The notes: generated from the sequence alone by a model not told the origin. A DNA stretch of 44,393 nucleotides from Flaviramulus sp. (GCF_013001275.1 NZ_JABDMV010000019.1:1-44393); one strand, 5' to 3'. Counted from the first letter of the stretch, positions 9,026 through 18,211 are shown. Translations and numbers: made by a program.

Positions 9026-9994
9026 ATGAAAGTATATCCAATAAAATTCAATCCAATTTTAAAAGAAAAAATTTGGGGAGGAAATAAATTAAAACATGTT
9101 TTAGGCAAAAACACTTATAAAACTGATGTTGGTGAAAGTTGGGAGATTTCTGATGTAAACGGAAATGTTTCAGTTGTTAATAACGGCGTTTATAAAGGCA
9201 ATAATTTAAAGGAATTAATAGAGGAGCATAAATCAAATTTTTTGGGAGTTCATAATTTTGAAAACTTCGGATATAATTTCCCTTTATTAATTAAGTTTTT
9301 AGATGCTAAAACAGATTTGTCTGTACAAGTACACCCAGATAACAAAATGGCTAAAAAACATCATAATTCGTTTGGGAAAACTGAAATGTGGTATATTATG
9401 GATAGTGATAAAGACGCAGATATTGTTTTAGGACTAAAAGATAAAACTACAAATCCAGAAGTTTTAAATCATATTAACTCAAAAAACGTGGGTTCTATTT
9501 TTAATAGAGAACAGGTAAATAAAGGTGATAGTTATTTTATACCTGCTGGGAAAATTCATGCTATTGGTGCTGGCGTTTTAGCAGCAGAAATTCAGCAAAC
9601 ATCTGATATTACTTATCGCGTTTACGATTGGGATAGAGAAGATGATAATGGACAAAAACGAGAATTGCATACCAAATTAGCAGAACAAGCAACCAAACAA
9701 TTTGATTCAAACGGTAAGTCCGATTATACTCTAGAACAAAATAGTGTGGCAAATTTAGTTAGTTGCGAATACTTTACAACAAACATTCTAGATTTAAGTA
9801 AAACTCAAGAAAAAAGTTATAACGAGTTAGACTCATTTGTTATTTTTATGTGTGTTGATGGTAATGTAGATATTACTGCAGGCGAACATATAGAATCATT
9901 AATTATAGGAGAAACCATAATCTTACCTGCGAACACAGACCTCGTCAAATTTCATTCAAATAACGCTAAATTATTAGAAATTTATATTGATTAA
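9026..9994 (+). CDS. manA: Mannose-6-phosphate isomerase, class I
   Basis: A 322-aa cupin-fold enzyme of the short (Bacillus-like) class I type. It interconverts fructose 6-phosphate and mannose 6-phosphate in the cytosol, feeding GDP-mannose synthesis. The N-terminal motif NPILKEKIWGG, the zinc-site stretch LSVQVHPDN with the later KTEMWYI, and the AAEIQQTSDITYRVYDWDR segment are all present. It follows the degenerate GT2 gene by 4 nt and so probably shares its transcript, which links this operon to a mannose-containing glycan. It is convergent with moaA, 45 nt away. Confidence 0.9.
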   Translation: MKVYPIKFNPILKEKIWGGNKLKHVLGKNTYKTDVGESWEISDVNGNVSVVNNGVYKGNNLKELIEEHKSNFLGVHNFENFGYNFPLLIKFLDAKTDLSVQVHPDNKMAKKHHNSFGKTEMWYIMDSDKDADIVLGLKDKTTNPEVLNHINSKNVGSIFNREQVNKGDSYFIPAGKIHAIGAGVLAAEIQQTSDITYRVYDWDREDDNGQKRELHTKLAEQATKQFDSNGKSDYTLEQNSVANLVSCEYFTTNILDLSKTQEKSYNELDSFVIFMCVDGNVDITAGEHIESLIIGETIILPANTDLVKFHSNNAKLLEIYID

Positions 9995-10004
9995 ATATTA
10001 AGTG

Positions 10005-10032
10005 AAACTATAAAAAAAATATTTATTAGTTT
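10005..10032. terminator. Weak AT-rich hairpin between manA and moaA
   Basis: AAACTATAAA (10005-10014) can pair with TTTATTAGTTT (10022-10032) with one bulged T. The loop is A-rich. The stem is almost pure A/T, so it could terminate either convergent gene only weakly. Confidence 0.3.
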
Positions 10033-10039
10033 TATATCA

Positions 10040-11047
10040 TTAACCACCAATAGTAATCATACTTCTATTATTGTTATGTAATTTAGGTTCTTGTAGTTTT
10101 TTTAAAGTATCCATACCGCCTCGGACTTTTAATTTAGCCCAAACTGCTTTTTTGATAATTGGTTCAATGGGCTTTCCTGAGCGTAGTGTTGTTAATAAAT
10201 CCGATTCGCCAGATGAAAACAAACAGTTTTTTAGTTGACCATTGGCGGTTAAACGCAATCTGTTACATGAATCGCAAAACGGATTGGTAACTGAGCTAAT
10301 AATTGCGAAACTGCCTTTATACCCTTTTATCTTGTAGTTTTTTGAGGTGTCGTTTGGAGCATCTTTCAGGCGCTCAATACTATCTTTGAGAAAAGAATCA
10401 TTCACATATGTCATGACTTCAGCATACGATACCATTTTACTCATATCCCATTTATTTCCATCAAAAGGCATAAATTCTATGAAGCGTACTGAGATTGGTA
10501 AATCTTTTGTAAAGTTGATAAAATCAATAATTTCATTATCATTAAAACCTTTCATTAAAACAGCATTTACCTTTACAGTAAAGCCTTCTTTTACAAGTAG
10601 TAATATATTGTTATAAACCTTTTTAAACTCGTGTCTTCTTGTAATGTGTTTAAATTTACCTGCATCCAAAGAATCTAAACTAACGTTAATTTTATTGACA
10701 TTATAGGACTTCAAAACATCAATAAATTTATCAATAATTACAGCATTAGAGGTTATAGATAACTCAACAGGAAGTGTCGCTAGTTTTTTTAATATAATTG
10801 GAATATCCTTTCTAATTAAAGGTTCGCCTCCTGTTAATCTAATTTTAGTGACACCGTTATCTACAAAAGTTTTAGCGATCTCATAAATTTCTTCATAAGT
10901 CATTAAATGGCTTTTTGGAGATAACTTCACACCTTCTTCTGGCATACAATAGGTACATCGTAAATTACATCGCTCAATTAAAGAAATACGAAGGTATGCA
11001 TGGTCTCTACCATGTGAATCTTGTAATATATTGTTATCGTTTTTCAT
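10040..11047 (-). CDS. moaA: GTP 3',8-cyclase (molybdenum cofactor step 1)
   Basis: A 335-aa radical-SAM enzyme that, with MoaC, turns GTP into cyclic pyranopterin monophosphate. The SAM-cluster cysteines are C27, C31 and C34 in ERCNLRCTYC. The C-terminal cluster motif CDSCNRLRLTANGQLKNCLF is complete, and the protein ends in the Gly-Gly that MoaA needs for activity (MITIGG). Conserved LTGGEPLIRKD follows the SAM site. It is the last gene of the leftward cofactor operon, and its ATG shares one base with the moaCB stop (TAATG), which indicates translational coupling. Confidence 0.96.
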   Translation of the reverse strand: MKNDNNILQDSHGRDHAYLRISLIERCNLRCTYCMPEEGVKLSPKSHLMTYEEIYEIAKTFVDNGVTKIRLTGGEPLIRKDIPIILKKLATLPVELSITSNAVIIDKFIDVLKSYNVNKINVSLDSLDAGKFKHITRRHEFKKVYNNILLLVKEGFTVKVNAVLMKGFNDNEIIDFINFTKDLPISVRFIEFMPFDGNKWDMSKMVSYAEVMTYVNDSFLKDSIERLKDAPNDTSKNYKIKGYKGSFAIISSVTNPFCDSCNRLRLTANGQLKNCLFSSGESDLLTTLRSGKPIEPIIKKAVWAKLKVRGGMDTLKKLQEPKLHNNNRSMITIGG

Positions 11048-11958
11048 TAATCGTGTCTTGCACCTTTTAAAATTCTAAAAACATGTAATACTGATGGAAA
11101 AATGGCATCCATAGATTCTTTTGCGCCGTTGGTTGAACCTGGTAATGCCAAAACCAATGTGTTATTTATTGTTCCCGCCACACTTCTTGAAAGCATAGCA
11201 TAAGGCATACGGTCTTGTCCGTAATTCCGAATAGCTTCTTCAATTCCTGGGATGCGCCTGTCCAGAATAGGCAATAAAGATTCAGGAGTCACATCACGTC
11301 CTGAAAGTCCTGTTCCACCGGTAAAAATTATCAAATCAATACCTTGTTTTTGGTAAGCTTTAGCTTTTTCTTGAATTACATCTTTTTCATCTGGAATTAT
11401 AATGTAATCTGATATTTTTACATCACAAGTTTCTAACTTCTCAATAATTTCTTTTCCTGCTTTATCTTCTTTATGCCCAGCTGAGATCGTATCTGAACAT
11501 ACAATAACAGCCGCAGTTAAATCTTTTCTAAATTTATCTTTAAAATCAGATTTTCCACCTTTTTTATTCAAGAGTTTGATCTCGTGAATTTCTATACCTT
11601 TGTCTATAGGTTTTAGCATGTCGTACATATTTAAAGCAACCACACTTGCCCCATGCATGGCTTCAACTTCAACGCCCGTTTTATAGATGGTTTTTACTGT
11701 AAATAAAACAGTTATTTCTAATCGATTTATGTCGTATTCAACACTTGTAAATTCGATAGGCAATGGGTGGCAATCTGGTAAAATATCAGGTGTTCGTTTT
11801 ACACCGAGTAATCCAGCAGCTTTGCTCATAGCAAAAACATTTCCTTTTGGAACGGTATCATTTTCTATTGCTTGAATGGTTTCTAGTTTGCTAACCTTAA
11901 CAATTGCTTGAGCTACTGCGGTTCTTAATGTTGTTACTTTATGTGTGATATCGACCAT
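11047..11958 (-). CDS. moaCB: Bifunctional MoaC-MoaB fusion
   Basis: A 303-aa fusion. Residues 1 to about 145 are MoaC (cyclic pyranopterin monophosphate synthase), with MVDITHKVTTLRTAVA, the VKRTPDILPDCHPLP stretch and MHGASVVALNMYDMLK. Residues about 150-303 are MoaB/MogA-like (molybdopterin adenylyltransferase fold), with VIVCSDTISAG and FTGGTGLSGRDVTPE. It therefore covers an early and a late step of the same pathway in one chain, a fusion typical of Bacteroidota. It lies 3 nt after moaE and overlaps moaA by one base. Confidence 0.95.
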   Translation of the reverse strand: MVDITHKVTTLRTAVAQAIVKVSKLETIQAIENDTVPKGNVFAMSKAAGLLGVKRTPDILPDCHPLPIEFTSVEYDINRLEITVLFTVKTIYKTGVEVEAMHGASVVALNMYDMLKPIDKGIEIHEIKLLNKKGGKSDFKDKFRKDLTAAVIVCSDTISAGHKEDKAGKEIIEKLETCDVKISDYIIIPDEKDVIQEKAKAYQKQGIDLIIFTGGTGLSGRDVTPESLLPILDRRIPGIEEAIRNYGQDRMPYAMLSRSVAGTINNTLVLALPGSTNGAKESMDAIFPSVLHVFRILKGARHD

Positions 11959-11961
11959 TTC

Positions 11962-12405
11962 TTAATTATTTATTTTCCACTGGTGGGAACTATCTTCAAA
12001 AATCTCTTTCCCAAAAACAGGAACATCTGCTTTTATGGCTTCCACTATAAATTCTAAAGCTTCAAAAACCACTTTGCGTCTAGGAGATGATACAAATACA
12101 AATAAGCATATTTCACCCACTTTTACAGTTCCTAAGCTGTGATAAATGTGCATGCATGTCAGGTCAAATTTTTCAAAAGCGGATTCTCTAATCTCATGAA
12201 ATTTTTGGTTTGCCATATCTTCGTAGGCTGTATATTCAATTGCAGATACTGTTTTTCCATTAATTTCATCAGCTCTAACTTGCCCTAGAAAAATATTGTG
12301 AGCACCAATACTTGTTTTTGTTTGATGTTTATAAATAGAATTTCCAATAAATTCTGAGGCTATTGCGCCTTCTTTGAAAACACTTTTAGGTTTTTTATTT
12401 TTCAT
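11962..12405 (-). CDS. moaE: Molybdopterin synthase catalytic subunit
   Basis: A 147-aa large subunit of molybdopterin synthase. It receives sulfur from the thiocarboxylated MoaD tail and builds the dithiolene on the pyranopterin. Family marks are FLGQVRADEINGKTV, IEYTAYEDMA, YHSLGTVKVGE and the lysine-containing VPVFGKEIFED that ends in HQWKINN. Its start lies inside the end of moeB (11-nt overlap), as expected in a tightly packed operon. Confidence 0.94.
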   Translation of the reverse strand: MKNKKPKSVFKEGAIASEFIGNSIYKHQTKTSIGAHNIFLGQVRADEINGKTVSAIEYTAYEDMANQKFHEIRESAFEKFDLTCMHIYHSLGTVKVGEICLFVFVSSPRRKVVFEALEFIVEAIKADVPVFGKEIFEDSSHQWKINN

Positions 12406-13492
12406 TAGATGATAATTTATAATATGTCTTTAATATGGTTTTTATTTCTGAAGCACCTTCTTTTACACTAAAACAGTTTTGAATGTTGAATTCTTGCAAT
12501 ATTTCTACAGCCCTTTTACTTCGTATGCCTGATTGACAAAAAATGACTTTCTTTTTTCCTGAATCGAATTTATCAAGATTATGTTCCAATTCACTTAAAG
12601 GAATATTTGTTACTAATAAGTCTTCCACTTTTGGTTGTTCATGTGCTTCTCTAACGTCAATGAATTGAATGTTTTTTTCAGATAACAAAGCTTCAAACGA
12701 AACCGTTGCAATGTCAATTTCACATTTAACATCTATCTGCTTATTTTGAAAGTTTACTTTATCCTTCAGAATAGATTGAATGTTTTCTTCCAATTGATTA
12801 ATTCTTATAGTTGAATTTTGAAGCGTTAAGGCATTGTAACAAATTAATTTTCCAGAAAGGATATTCCCTAATTCTAATATTATTTTTAACACTTCATTGG
12901 CTTGCATGGTCCCGATTATTCCTGGAAGCACACCTAATACGCCAATTTCTGAACAATTTGGGACGCTTCCTTTTTCTGGTGGATTAGGAAACAAACAGCG
13001 GTAACTCGGTCCGTTTTTATAATTGAACACAGAAACTTGTCCTTCAAATTTATAAATAGCACCAAAAACCAATGGTTTGTTTGTAATAATACAAGCGTCG
13101 TTAACTAAGTAACGTGTCTCAAAATTATCGGTGCCATCAACAATAATATCGTATTGGTTAAATAAGTCAATGGCATTTTTATGAGTTAATTTTTCAGGAT
13201 AAGCAACGATTGAAATTTCATCATTTAAATCTTCTAAACGGTGTTTTGCAGCTTCTGCCTTGTTCATTCCAAGTGTTGAAGTTCCATATAAAACTTGCCG
13301 TTGTAAATTAGAAATATCAACAACATCAAAATCTACTATACCAATAGAACCAACACCTGCAGCAGTTAAGTATTGTAATACTGGGGAACCTAAACCACCA
13401 GCACCAATAACTAATACTTTGGCACTGGAAATTTTATCTTGACCTGTTTGTCCGATTTCTGATAAAATTATATGTCTGTTGTATCTACTCAT
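12395..13492 (-). CDS. moeB: MoeB/ThiF-type adenylyltransferase with C-terminal rhodanese domain
   Basis: This 365-aa protein adenylates the C-terminal glycine of MoaD and probably also loads it with sulfur. Residues 1 to about 240 are the E1-like domain: nucleotide loop VIGAGGLGSP (29-37), the aspartates near 117-122 (VDGTDNFETR) and C180 in PNCSEIGVLG. Residues about 262-365 are a rhodanese domain with FIDVREAHE and the active cysteine C319 in FCQSGIRSKR. E. coli MoeB has paired CxxC zinc motifs; here only single cysteines remain (RCLFPNPP, LICYNAL), so the zinc ribbon seems lost. Encoded 6 nt after moaD. Confidence 0.93.
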   Translation of the reverse strand: MSRYNRHIILSEIGQTGQDKISSAKVLVIGAGGLGSPVLQYLTAAGVGSIGIVDFDVVDISNLQRQVLYGTSTLGMNKAEAAKHRLEDLNDEISIVAYPEKLTHKNAIDLFNQYDIIVDGTDNFETRYLVNDACIITNKPLVFGAIYKFEGQVSVFNYKNGPSYRCLFPNPPEKGSVPNCSEIGVLGVLPGIIGTMQANEVLKIILELGNILSGKLICYNALTLQNSTIRINQLEENIQSILKDKVNFQNKQIDVKCEIDIATVSFEALLSEKNIQFIDVREAHEQPKVEDLLVTNIPLSELEHNLDKFDSGKKKVIFCQSGIRSKRAVEILQEFNIQNCFSVKEGASEIKTILKTYYKLSSNEK

Positions 13493-13498
13493 ATTTCA

Positions 13499-13732
13499 TT
13501 ATCCTCCCGAAAAAGGTGGTAACAAAGCGATTTCACCGCCTGTTAATTCCTTTTCAATTGAAACCAATTCCTGATTTTGCGCTACTTTAAAATCTATTGT
13601 TTTTAAATTCTCATATTTTGTGTTTAAAACCTGCAATAGTTCAGAAATTAAGTGTCCAGAAAACTCCACAGACTCCTCTTTCGCCTGGGTTATTTCTGCT
13701 ATCTGCCCAAAATATTTAATGGTTATATGCAT
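13499..13732 (-). CDS. moaD: Molybdopterin synthase sulfur carrier subunit
   Basis: A 77-aa ubiquitin-like sulfur carrier ending in the diagnostic Gly-Gly (LLPPFSGG), the site adenylated by MoeB and converted to a thiocarboxylate. The N-terminal strand MHITIKYFGQIAEIT and the ALLPP turn fit the family. The start lies 17 nt inside the 3' end of mobA. Confidence 0.93.
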   Translation of the reverse strand: MHITIKYFGQIAEITQAKEESVEFSGHLISELLQVLNTKYENLKTIDFKVAQNQELVSIEKELTGGEIALLPPFSGG

Positions 13733-14300
13733 CTTTAATTGCTTTTAATTCATTTTTTGTATTTACATTCTTTGTGCAACTCTCATGTGTTTTATCTACA
13801 ATGATGTTTTTAGTACGACAACCTTTTATGGCTATACGTAGGCGTCTTTCATCGGCTTTTAAAAAATCATTAAAAACACTTTTAACTTGTTTTTTGTATA
13901 ACGCTATTAGCGGCATTGTTTTACCATTACTTTCTATTTGAATAATTTCTGAAGTGTCATCAATAGCATTAATTAATTGTTTTAATAAATCTGACGAGAT
14001 CAAGGGAATATCACAACTTAAAATCAAGTTGTTCTCTGTTATAGACGCCTCTAAACCAGAGCATATTCCTGCAACAGGTCCTGCGTTTTTTGTTAGGTCG
14101 CTAATTCGTTTCAATCCAAATACATCATAATTTCCATTATCAGAAACAATTATAATTTCTGAAACTAAAGGCTTTAAAGCATCAATACTATATTGAACAA
14201 AAGGTTTATTGTTTAATAAAATAAATCCTTTATCTGTTCCCATTCTTGAGCTTTTTCCTCCTGCTAAAATGATGCCTGTTATGTTTTTTTTATGAACCAT
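13716..14300 (-). CDS. mobA: Molybdenum cofactor guanylyltransferase (MobA)
   Basis: A 194-aa nucleotidyltransferase that attaches GMP to the molybdenum cofactor for bis-MGD enzymes of the DMSO-reductase family. It has the nucleotide-binding signature GIILAGGKSSRMGTDKGF at residues 9-26 and the metal-site stretch LILSCDIPLIS near residue 95. Its presence implies that the cell has at least one MGD-dependent enzyme, none of which is in this window. Start directly abuts the stop of the TauE/SafE permease gene. Confidence 0.92.
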   Translation of the reverse strand: MVHKKNITGIILAGGKSSRMGTDKGFILLNNKPFVQYSIDALKPLVSEIIIVSDNGNYDVFGLKRISDLTKNAGPVAGICSGLEASITENNLILSCDIPLISSDLLKQLINAIDDTSEIIQIESNGKTMPLIALYKKQVKSVFNDFLKADERRLRIAIKGCRTKNIIVDKTHESCTKNVNTKNELKAIKDAYNH

Positions 14301-15041
14301 TTATGCAAAAACTAATTTAAAACACGCTATAATTAATACGAATGCGAGTATGTTTTTTAAGCTCTTATTGTTGATTTTTTTACTACCGTAATAGCCGCCT
14401 AAAACGCCTCCAATAAGTGCGATTAGAACAAGCAAAAAGGATTCTTTTTCAATAGATACACCGCTAGATACTTGACCTATTAGCCCAGAAGCAGAATTCA
14501 CCCAAATGAAAAGAGCTGATACTGCCGCTGCTTCTTTCATATTTCCCCAATGCAATAATAAAATAACTGGGGTTAAAATAATACCACCACCAATTCCAAT
14601 GAGTCCAGAAAAGAAACCAATAATTCCTCCAATTAGTAAACCTTGCCAGAGCTTTATTTGCTTTACTTTATAATTTTCTTTCCCAAAAACATTTAGCATT
14701 TTTAATATTGCGAAAACTAATAAAGCAGCTAGAATTTTTTTATATATTGTCGCATCTACTTCTATCGTACCTCCAATAAATGCCAGCGGAATAGATGCCA
14801 CGGCAAAAACTAGAAATAATTTTTTATTAAAATAACCTTCTTTATAATAGTAATAAAAAGCGATTCCAGCCACAAATAAGTTGAGCAAAAGTGCCGTTGG
14901 TTTCATTGTTTCTGGTGCAAAAGAAAATAAAGCCATTAATGCTAAATAGCCACTTGCACCTCCATGTCCGACACTAGAATATAAAAAAGAAACTAACGGC
15001 AGAATTATTAAAAATAGATATATGTTTTCGTTTTGCAGCAT
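14301..15041 (-). CDS. TauE/SafE-family sulfite/anion permease
   Basis: A 246-aa inner-membrane protein from the ATG at 15041, which lies 1 nt after the stop of the HTH gene; a longer TTG start would overlap that gene. About eight hydrophobic helices are visible, with the two family repeats: FLYSSVGHGGASGYLALMALF near the N-terminus and FFSGLIGIGGGIILTPVILL near the middle. Family members move sulfite, sulfoacetate, thiosulfate or related anions. Its place inside a complete cofactor operon suggests transport tied to molybdoenzyme function, for example sulfite or an oxyanion such as molybdate. The substrate is not deducible. Confidence 0.88.
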   Translation of the reverse strand: MLQNENIYLFLIILPLVSFLYSSVGHGGASGYLALMALFSFAPETMKPTALLLNLFVAGIAFYYYYKEGYFNKKLFLVFAVASIPLAFIGGTIEVDATIYKKILAALLVFAILKMLNVFGKENYKVKQIKLWQGLLIGGIIGFFSGLIGIGGGIILTPVILLLHWGNMKEAAAVSALFIWVNSASGLIGQVSSGVSIEKESFLLVLIALIGGVLGGYYGSKKINNKSLKNILAFVLIIACFKLVFA

Positions 15042-15042
15042 A

Positions 15043-15381
15043 TTATAAATTCTCAATTTTTTCGAGTTGAGTATCTAAAAAAGCCCAACAATTTTTATTA
15101 ATTTCATCAAATGCTTTAACCAAAGATTTTCCATAATCAGTTAATTCTGCACCGCCACCGCCTTTGCCACCAACACTATTAACGGTAACTGGATGTTTTG
15201 CCGATTTGTTTACAGAGTCCAATAATTTCCATGCCTTTTTATAAGATAGATTTATCGATTTGGCCGCCTTTGATAACGACCCTGTTTTATTAATGGCCTT
15301 CAATAAATGTACTCTACCCTCGCCTAAAAGAACATTTTCTTCGGACTCAATCCATATTCTGCTTTTTATTTTAAAATTCAT
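15043..15381 (-). CDS. ModE N-terminal-type winged-helix regulator, no molybdate domain
   Basis: A 112-aa protein that is only the LysR-like winged-helix half of ModE: RVHLLKAINKTGSLSKAAKSINLSYKKAWKLLD is the helix-turn-helix, followed by a Gly-rich wing (VNSVGGKGGGGAELT). ModE's C-terminal TOBE/MOP molybdate-binding repeats are absent, so how it would sense metal or cofactor is unclear. It sits between moeA and the permease with zero to one nt gaps and could autoregulate the operon. Confidence 0.85.
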   Translation of the reverse strand: MNFKIKSRIWIESEENVLLGEGRVHLLKAINKTGSLSKAAKSINLSYKKAWKLLDSVNKSAKHPVTVNSVGGKGGGGAELTDYGKSLVKAFDEINKNCWAFLDTQLEKIENL

Positions 15382-16560
15382 TTAATTCGGTAATAAAATT
15401 GTCTCTAATTCATCTTCAATCTCTATTTCTAAAACATCTCCAGGGATAAAAACCAGAGCATTTGCTAATGCAAAAGTTTGCAGCATTGATGAATTTTGAC
15501 CTTCTAAAATTTCAACACAATCATTTTTAAATATGGCCTTTAAAAATTGTGGTCTGTCACCTCTTTTTTTAAATCCAGTCAAGGATTTTGCCTTTATAAG
15601 AGGCAATTCAACAGGATCCTTATCCATCATTTTTTGTAGTGCTATAAATACATAAATATAAAAGCAAGTAAGTGCAGCGGCAGGATTTCCTGGTAATGCG
15701 AATATGAGTGTGTCATCATTTTTTCCAAAATACAATGGCTTTCCTGGTTTTTGAGTTACTTTATAAAACACTTCTTCAGTACGCAATTCATTTAATGCTT
15801 TTCCAACAAAATCATAATCACCAACTGAAATACCACCAGTAATAATTACTAGGTCATTTTTATTTATAACAGATTTAAGTTTAGATTTTGTTTTTTCAAA
15901 ATTATCTTCAACTTTATAAATACTTATGTCATAGAATTTTAAAGAGTATAATGCATTTTGAAGCATAGTTGCATTACTTTCAAATATTTTACCATAAGTT
16001 AAAGGTTTTCCCGCCTCAACAAGTTCGTTTCCTGTGGTTACTATCGCAATTTGTGGCTTTTTAAAGACTGAAACATGTGTTATACCCAATGATGTTAAAT
16101 ACCCAATACCAGCTGGGGTTAGCTTTGTGTGTTTTTTTAAGGCAATAGCTCCTTTTTTTACTTGTTCACCCAGAGGTCGAATATTATTATCAATATCTAT
16201 TTGATGTTCAATTATAATTTTATTACCATCAACTTTAACTTTTTCCTGCATCATAATTGAATTAGCCGAATCAGGAACCGGTGCACCGGTAAAAATTCTA
16301 ACCGCCTCTCCCGATTTTAATTCTGGTTGATGTTCATCTCCTGCTTTTACTTCACCAATCAACTTATACGATAAATTATCATGTAAATTAAGTGCATAGC
16401 CATCCATGGCCGATTGCCTAAAAGGAGGCATGTTTATTGGAGATTTAATATCTTTAAATAACACATAGCCATTAGATTTTCCAACAGGTTTTATAGTTTC
16501 TTTCGAAAGTGGTTTGGCAGTGTATTTAACTAATTTAATAGCTTCTTCTATGGAAATCAT
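15382..16560 (-). CDS. moeA: Molybdopterin molybdenumtransferase
   Basis: A 392-aa enzyme that inserts molybdate into adenylated molybdopterin. Diagnostic parts are PPFRQSAMDGYAL near residues 43-55, the FTGAPVPDSANSIMMQE segment, VTTGNELVEAG, ITGGISVGDYDFV and FALPGNPAAALTCF. It is the first gene of the leftward operon; the ATG at 16560 is preceded by a candidate promoter. The next gene starts immediately after its stop. Confidence 0.95.
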   Translation of the reverse strand: MISIEEAIKLVKYTAKPLSKETIKPVGKSNGYVLFKDIKSPINMPPFRQSAMDGYALNLHDNLSYKLIGEVKAGDEHQPELKSGEAVRIFTGAPVPDSANSIMMQEKVKVDGNKIIIEHQIDIDNNIRPLGEQVKKGAIALKKHTKLTPAGIGYLTSLGITHVSVFKKPQIAIVTTGNELVEAGKPLTYGKIFESNATMLQNALYSLKFYDISIYKVEDNFEKTKSKLKSVINKNDLVIITGGISVGDYDFVGKALNELRTEEVFYKVTQKPGKPLYFGKNDDTLIFALPGNPAAALTCFYIYVFIALQKMMDKDPVELPLIKAKSLTGFKKRGDRPQFLKAIFKNDCVEILEGQNSSMLQTFALANALVFIPGDVLEIEIEDELETILLPN

Positions 16561-16582
16561 TACAATTATCGTTATGTCTGAA

Positions 16583-16590
16583 CAAATATA
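16583..16590 (-). promoter_or_regulatory. -7 box of the molybdenum cofactor operon
   Basis: Read on the minus strand the bases are TATATTTG, a full match to TAnnTTTG, 22 nt before the moeA ATG. No convincing TTTG -33 box is seen at the expected distance. As the only box in the short divergent gap it is the likely operon promoter. Confidence 0.45.
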
Positions 16591-16657
16591 ACGAAAATAG
16601 ATATTGATTTTATAAAATTAAAATACATTTCTTACATTTAAGCAGTAAACAAAAAAT

Positions 16658-18193
16658 ATGCTTAAAAAAGTTTTTGGTAGTGCCGTTTTTGGTGTGGAAG
16701 CAACAACAATAACCGTTGAAGTAAATGTAGATTCAGGAATTGGCTACCATTTAGTGGGATTGCCTGATAATGCAATAAAAGAGAGTAATTATCGAATTGC
16801 GGCCGCACTGCAAAACAACGGATACAAAATCCCTGGAAAAAAGATTACAATCAATATGGCACCCGCCGATTTGCGAAAAGAGGGAAGTGCTTACGACCTA
16901 ACTTTAGCAATAGGAATTTTATCTGCTTCTAAACAAATTGAAGCACCAGAATTAGAACAATTTTTGATTATGGGTGAATTATCCCTTGATGGTAGTTTAC
17001 AGCCAATAAAAGGCGCATTACCAATTGCCGTAAAAGCCAGAGAGGAAGGCTATAAAGGATTTATATTACCCATGCAAAATGCAAAAGAAGCGGCTATAGT
17101 GGATGGGTTAGAAGTTTATGGCGTAGATAACATTAAACAAGTCATTAATTTTTTTGATAAAGCAGAATTAATTGAACAAACCATAATTAATACTCGTGAA
17201 GAGTTTTATAAAAATTTAGACTTTCCAGAGTTTGATTTTTCCGATGTTAAAGGGCAAGAAGGAATTAAACGCTGTATGGAAATTGCTGCGGCTGGAGGAC
17301 ACAATATTATTTTAATTGGGCCTCCCGGAGCAGGAAAAACGATGCTTGCCAAGCGATTACCTAGCATTTTGCCACCCATGACATTACATGAAGCTTTAGA
17401 AACCACAAAAATACATTCTGTTGTTGGACGGGTAAAAGATTCAGGATTGATGGCACAACGACCGTTTAGAAGTCCGCATCACACAATTTCTGACGTCGCA
17501 TTAGTTGGAGGCGGATCATTTCCACAACCAGGAGAGATTTCATTATCGCACAACGGTGTATTATTTTTAGATGAATTACCCGAATTTAAACGCGGAGTTC
17601 TGGAAGTTTTACGTCAGCCATTAGAAGATAGGGAAGTTACTATTTCTCGTGCAAAATTTACCGTTACATATCCATCGTCATTTATGCTGGTGGCGAGTAT
17701 GAATCCGAGTCCCGGAGGCTATTTCAATGATCCTGATGCCCCAGTGACTTCAAGTCCTGCAGAGATGCAACGATATTTAAGCAAGATTTCCGGACCATTG
17801 TTAGATAGAATTGATATTCATATTGAAGTAACACCTGTTCCATTTGAAAAACTATCAGAAGAAAGAAAAGGTGAAACATCAGTAGAAATAAGAAAACGAG
17901 TAACCAAAGCCAGAGAAATTCAAACAGCACGGTTTTCAAATTCAAATTCAGTCCATTATAATGCCCAAATGAACACCAAACAAATCAGAAAACATTGTGT
18001 ACTTGATGAGGCTTCAAAACAACTATTAAAAACGGCAATGGAACGACTAAATTTATCGGCACGTGCTTACGACAGGATTTTAAAAGTATCAAGAACCATT
18101 GCCGATTTGGAAGGCGTGGCAGAAGTAAATGGGTCGCATATTAGTGAAGCAATTCAATATAGAAGTTTAGATAGAGAAGGCTGGTTGGGTTAA
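16658..18193 (+). CDS. YifB/ComM-family Mg-chelatase-like AAA+ ATPase
   Basis: A 511-aa protein of the YifB family; ComM members are helicases that help branch migration during natural transformation. The N-terminal Lon-protease-like S5 domain (about 1-165) starts with KVFGSAVFGVEA. The AAA+ core has Walker A GPPGAGKTM near 227-235, Walker B VLFLDELPEF near 305, and the sensor stretch VASMNPSPGG. A C-terminal Mg-chelatase-type domain ends at the usual length. The gene is divergent from moeA and followed 18 nt later by a lipoprotein gene. Confidence 0.92.
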   Translation: MLKKVFGSAVFGVEATTITVEVNVDSGIGYHLVGLPDNAIKESNYRIAAALQNNGYKIPGKKITINMAPADLRKEGSAYDLTLAIGILSASKQIEAPELEQFLIMGELSLDGSLQPIKGALPIAVKAREEGYKGFILPMQNAKEAAIVDGLEVYGVDNIKQVINFFDKAELIEQTIINTREEFYKNLDFPEFDFSDVKGQEGIKRCMEIAAAGGHNIILIGPPGAGKTMLAKRLPSILPPMTLHEALETTKIHSVVGRVKDSGLMAQRPFRSPHHTISDVALVGGGSFPQPGEISLSHNGVLFLDELPEFKRGVLEVLRQPLEDREVTISRAKFTVTYPSSFMLVASMNPSPGGYFNDPDAPVTSSPAEMQRYLSKISGPLLDRIDIHIEVTPVPFEKLSEERKGETSVEIRKRVTKAREIQTARFSNSNSVHYNAQMNTKQIRKHCVLDEASKQLLKTAMERLNLSARAYDRILKVSRTIADLEGVAEVNGSHISEAIQYRSLDREGWLG

Positions 18194-18211
18194 TATTTAA
18201 TAAAATTGATT

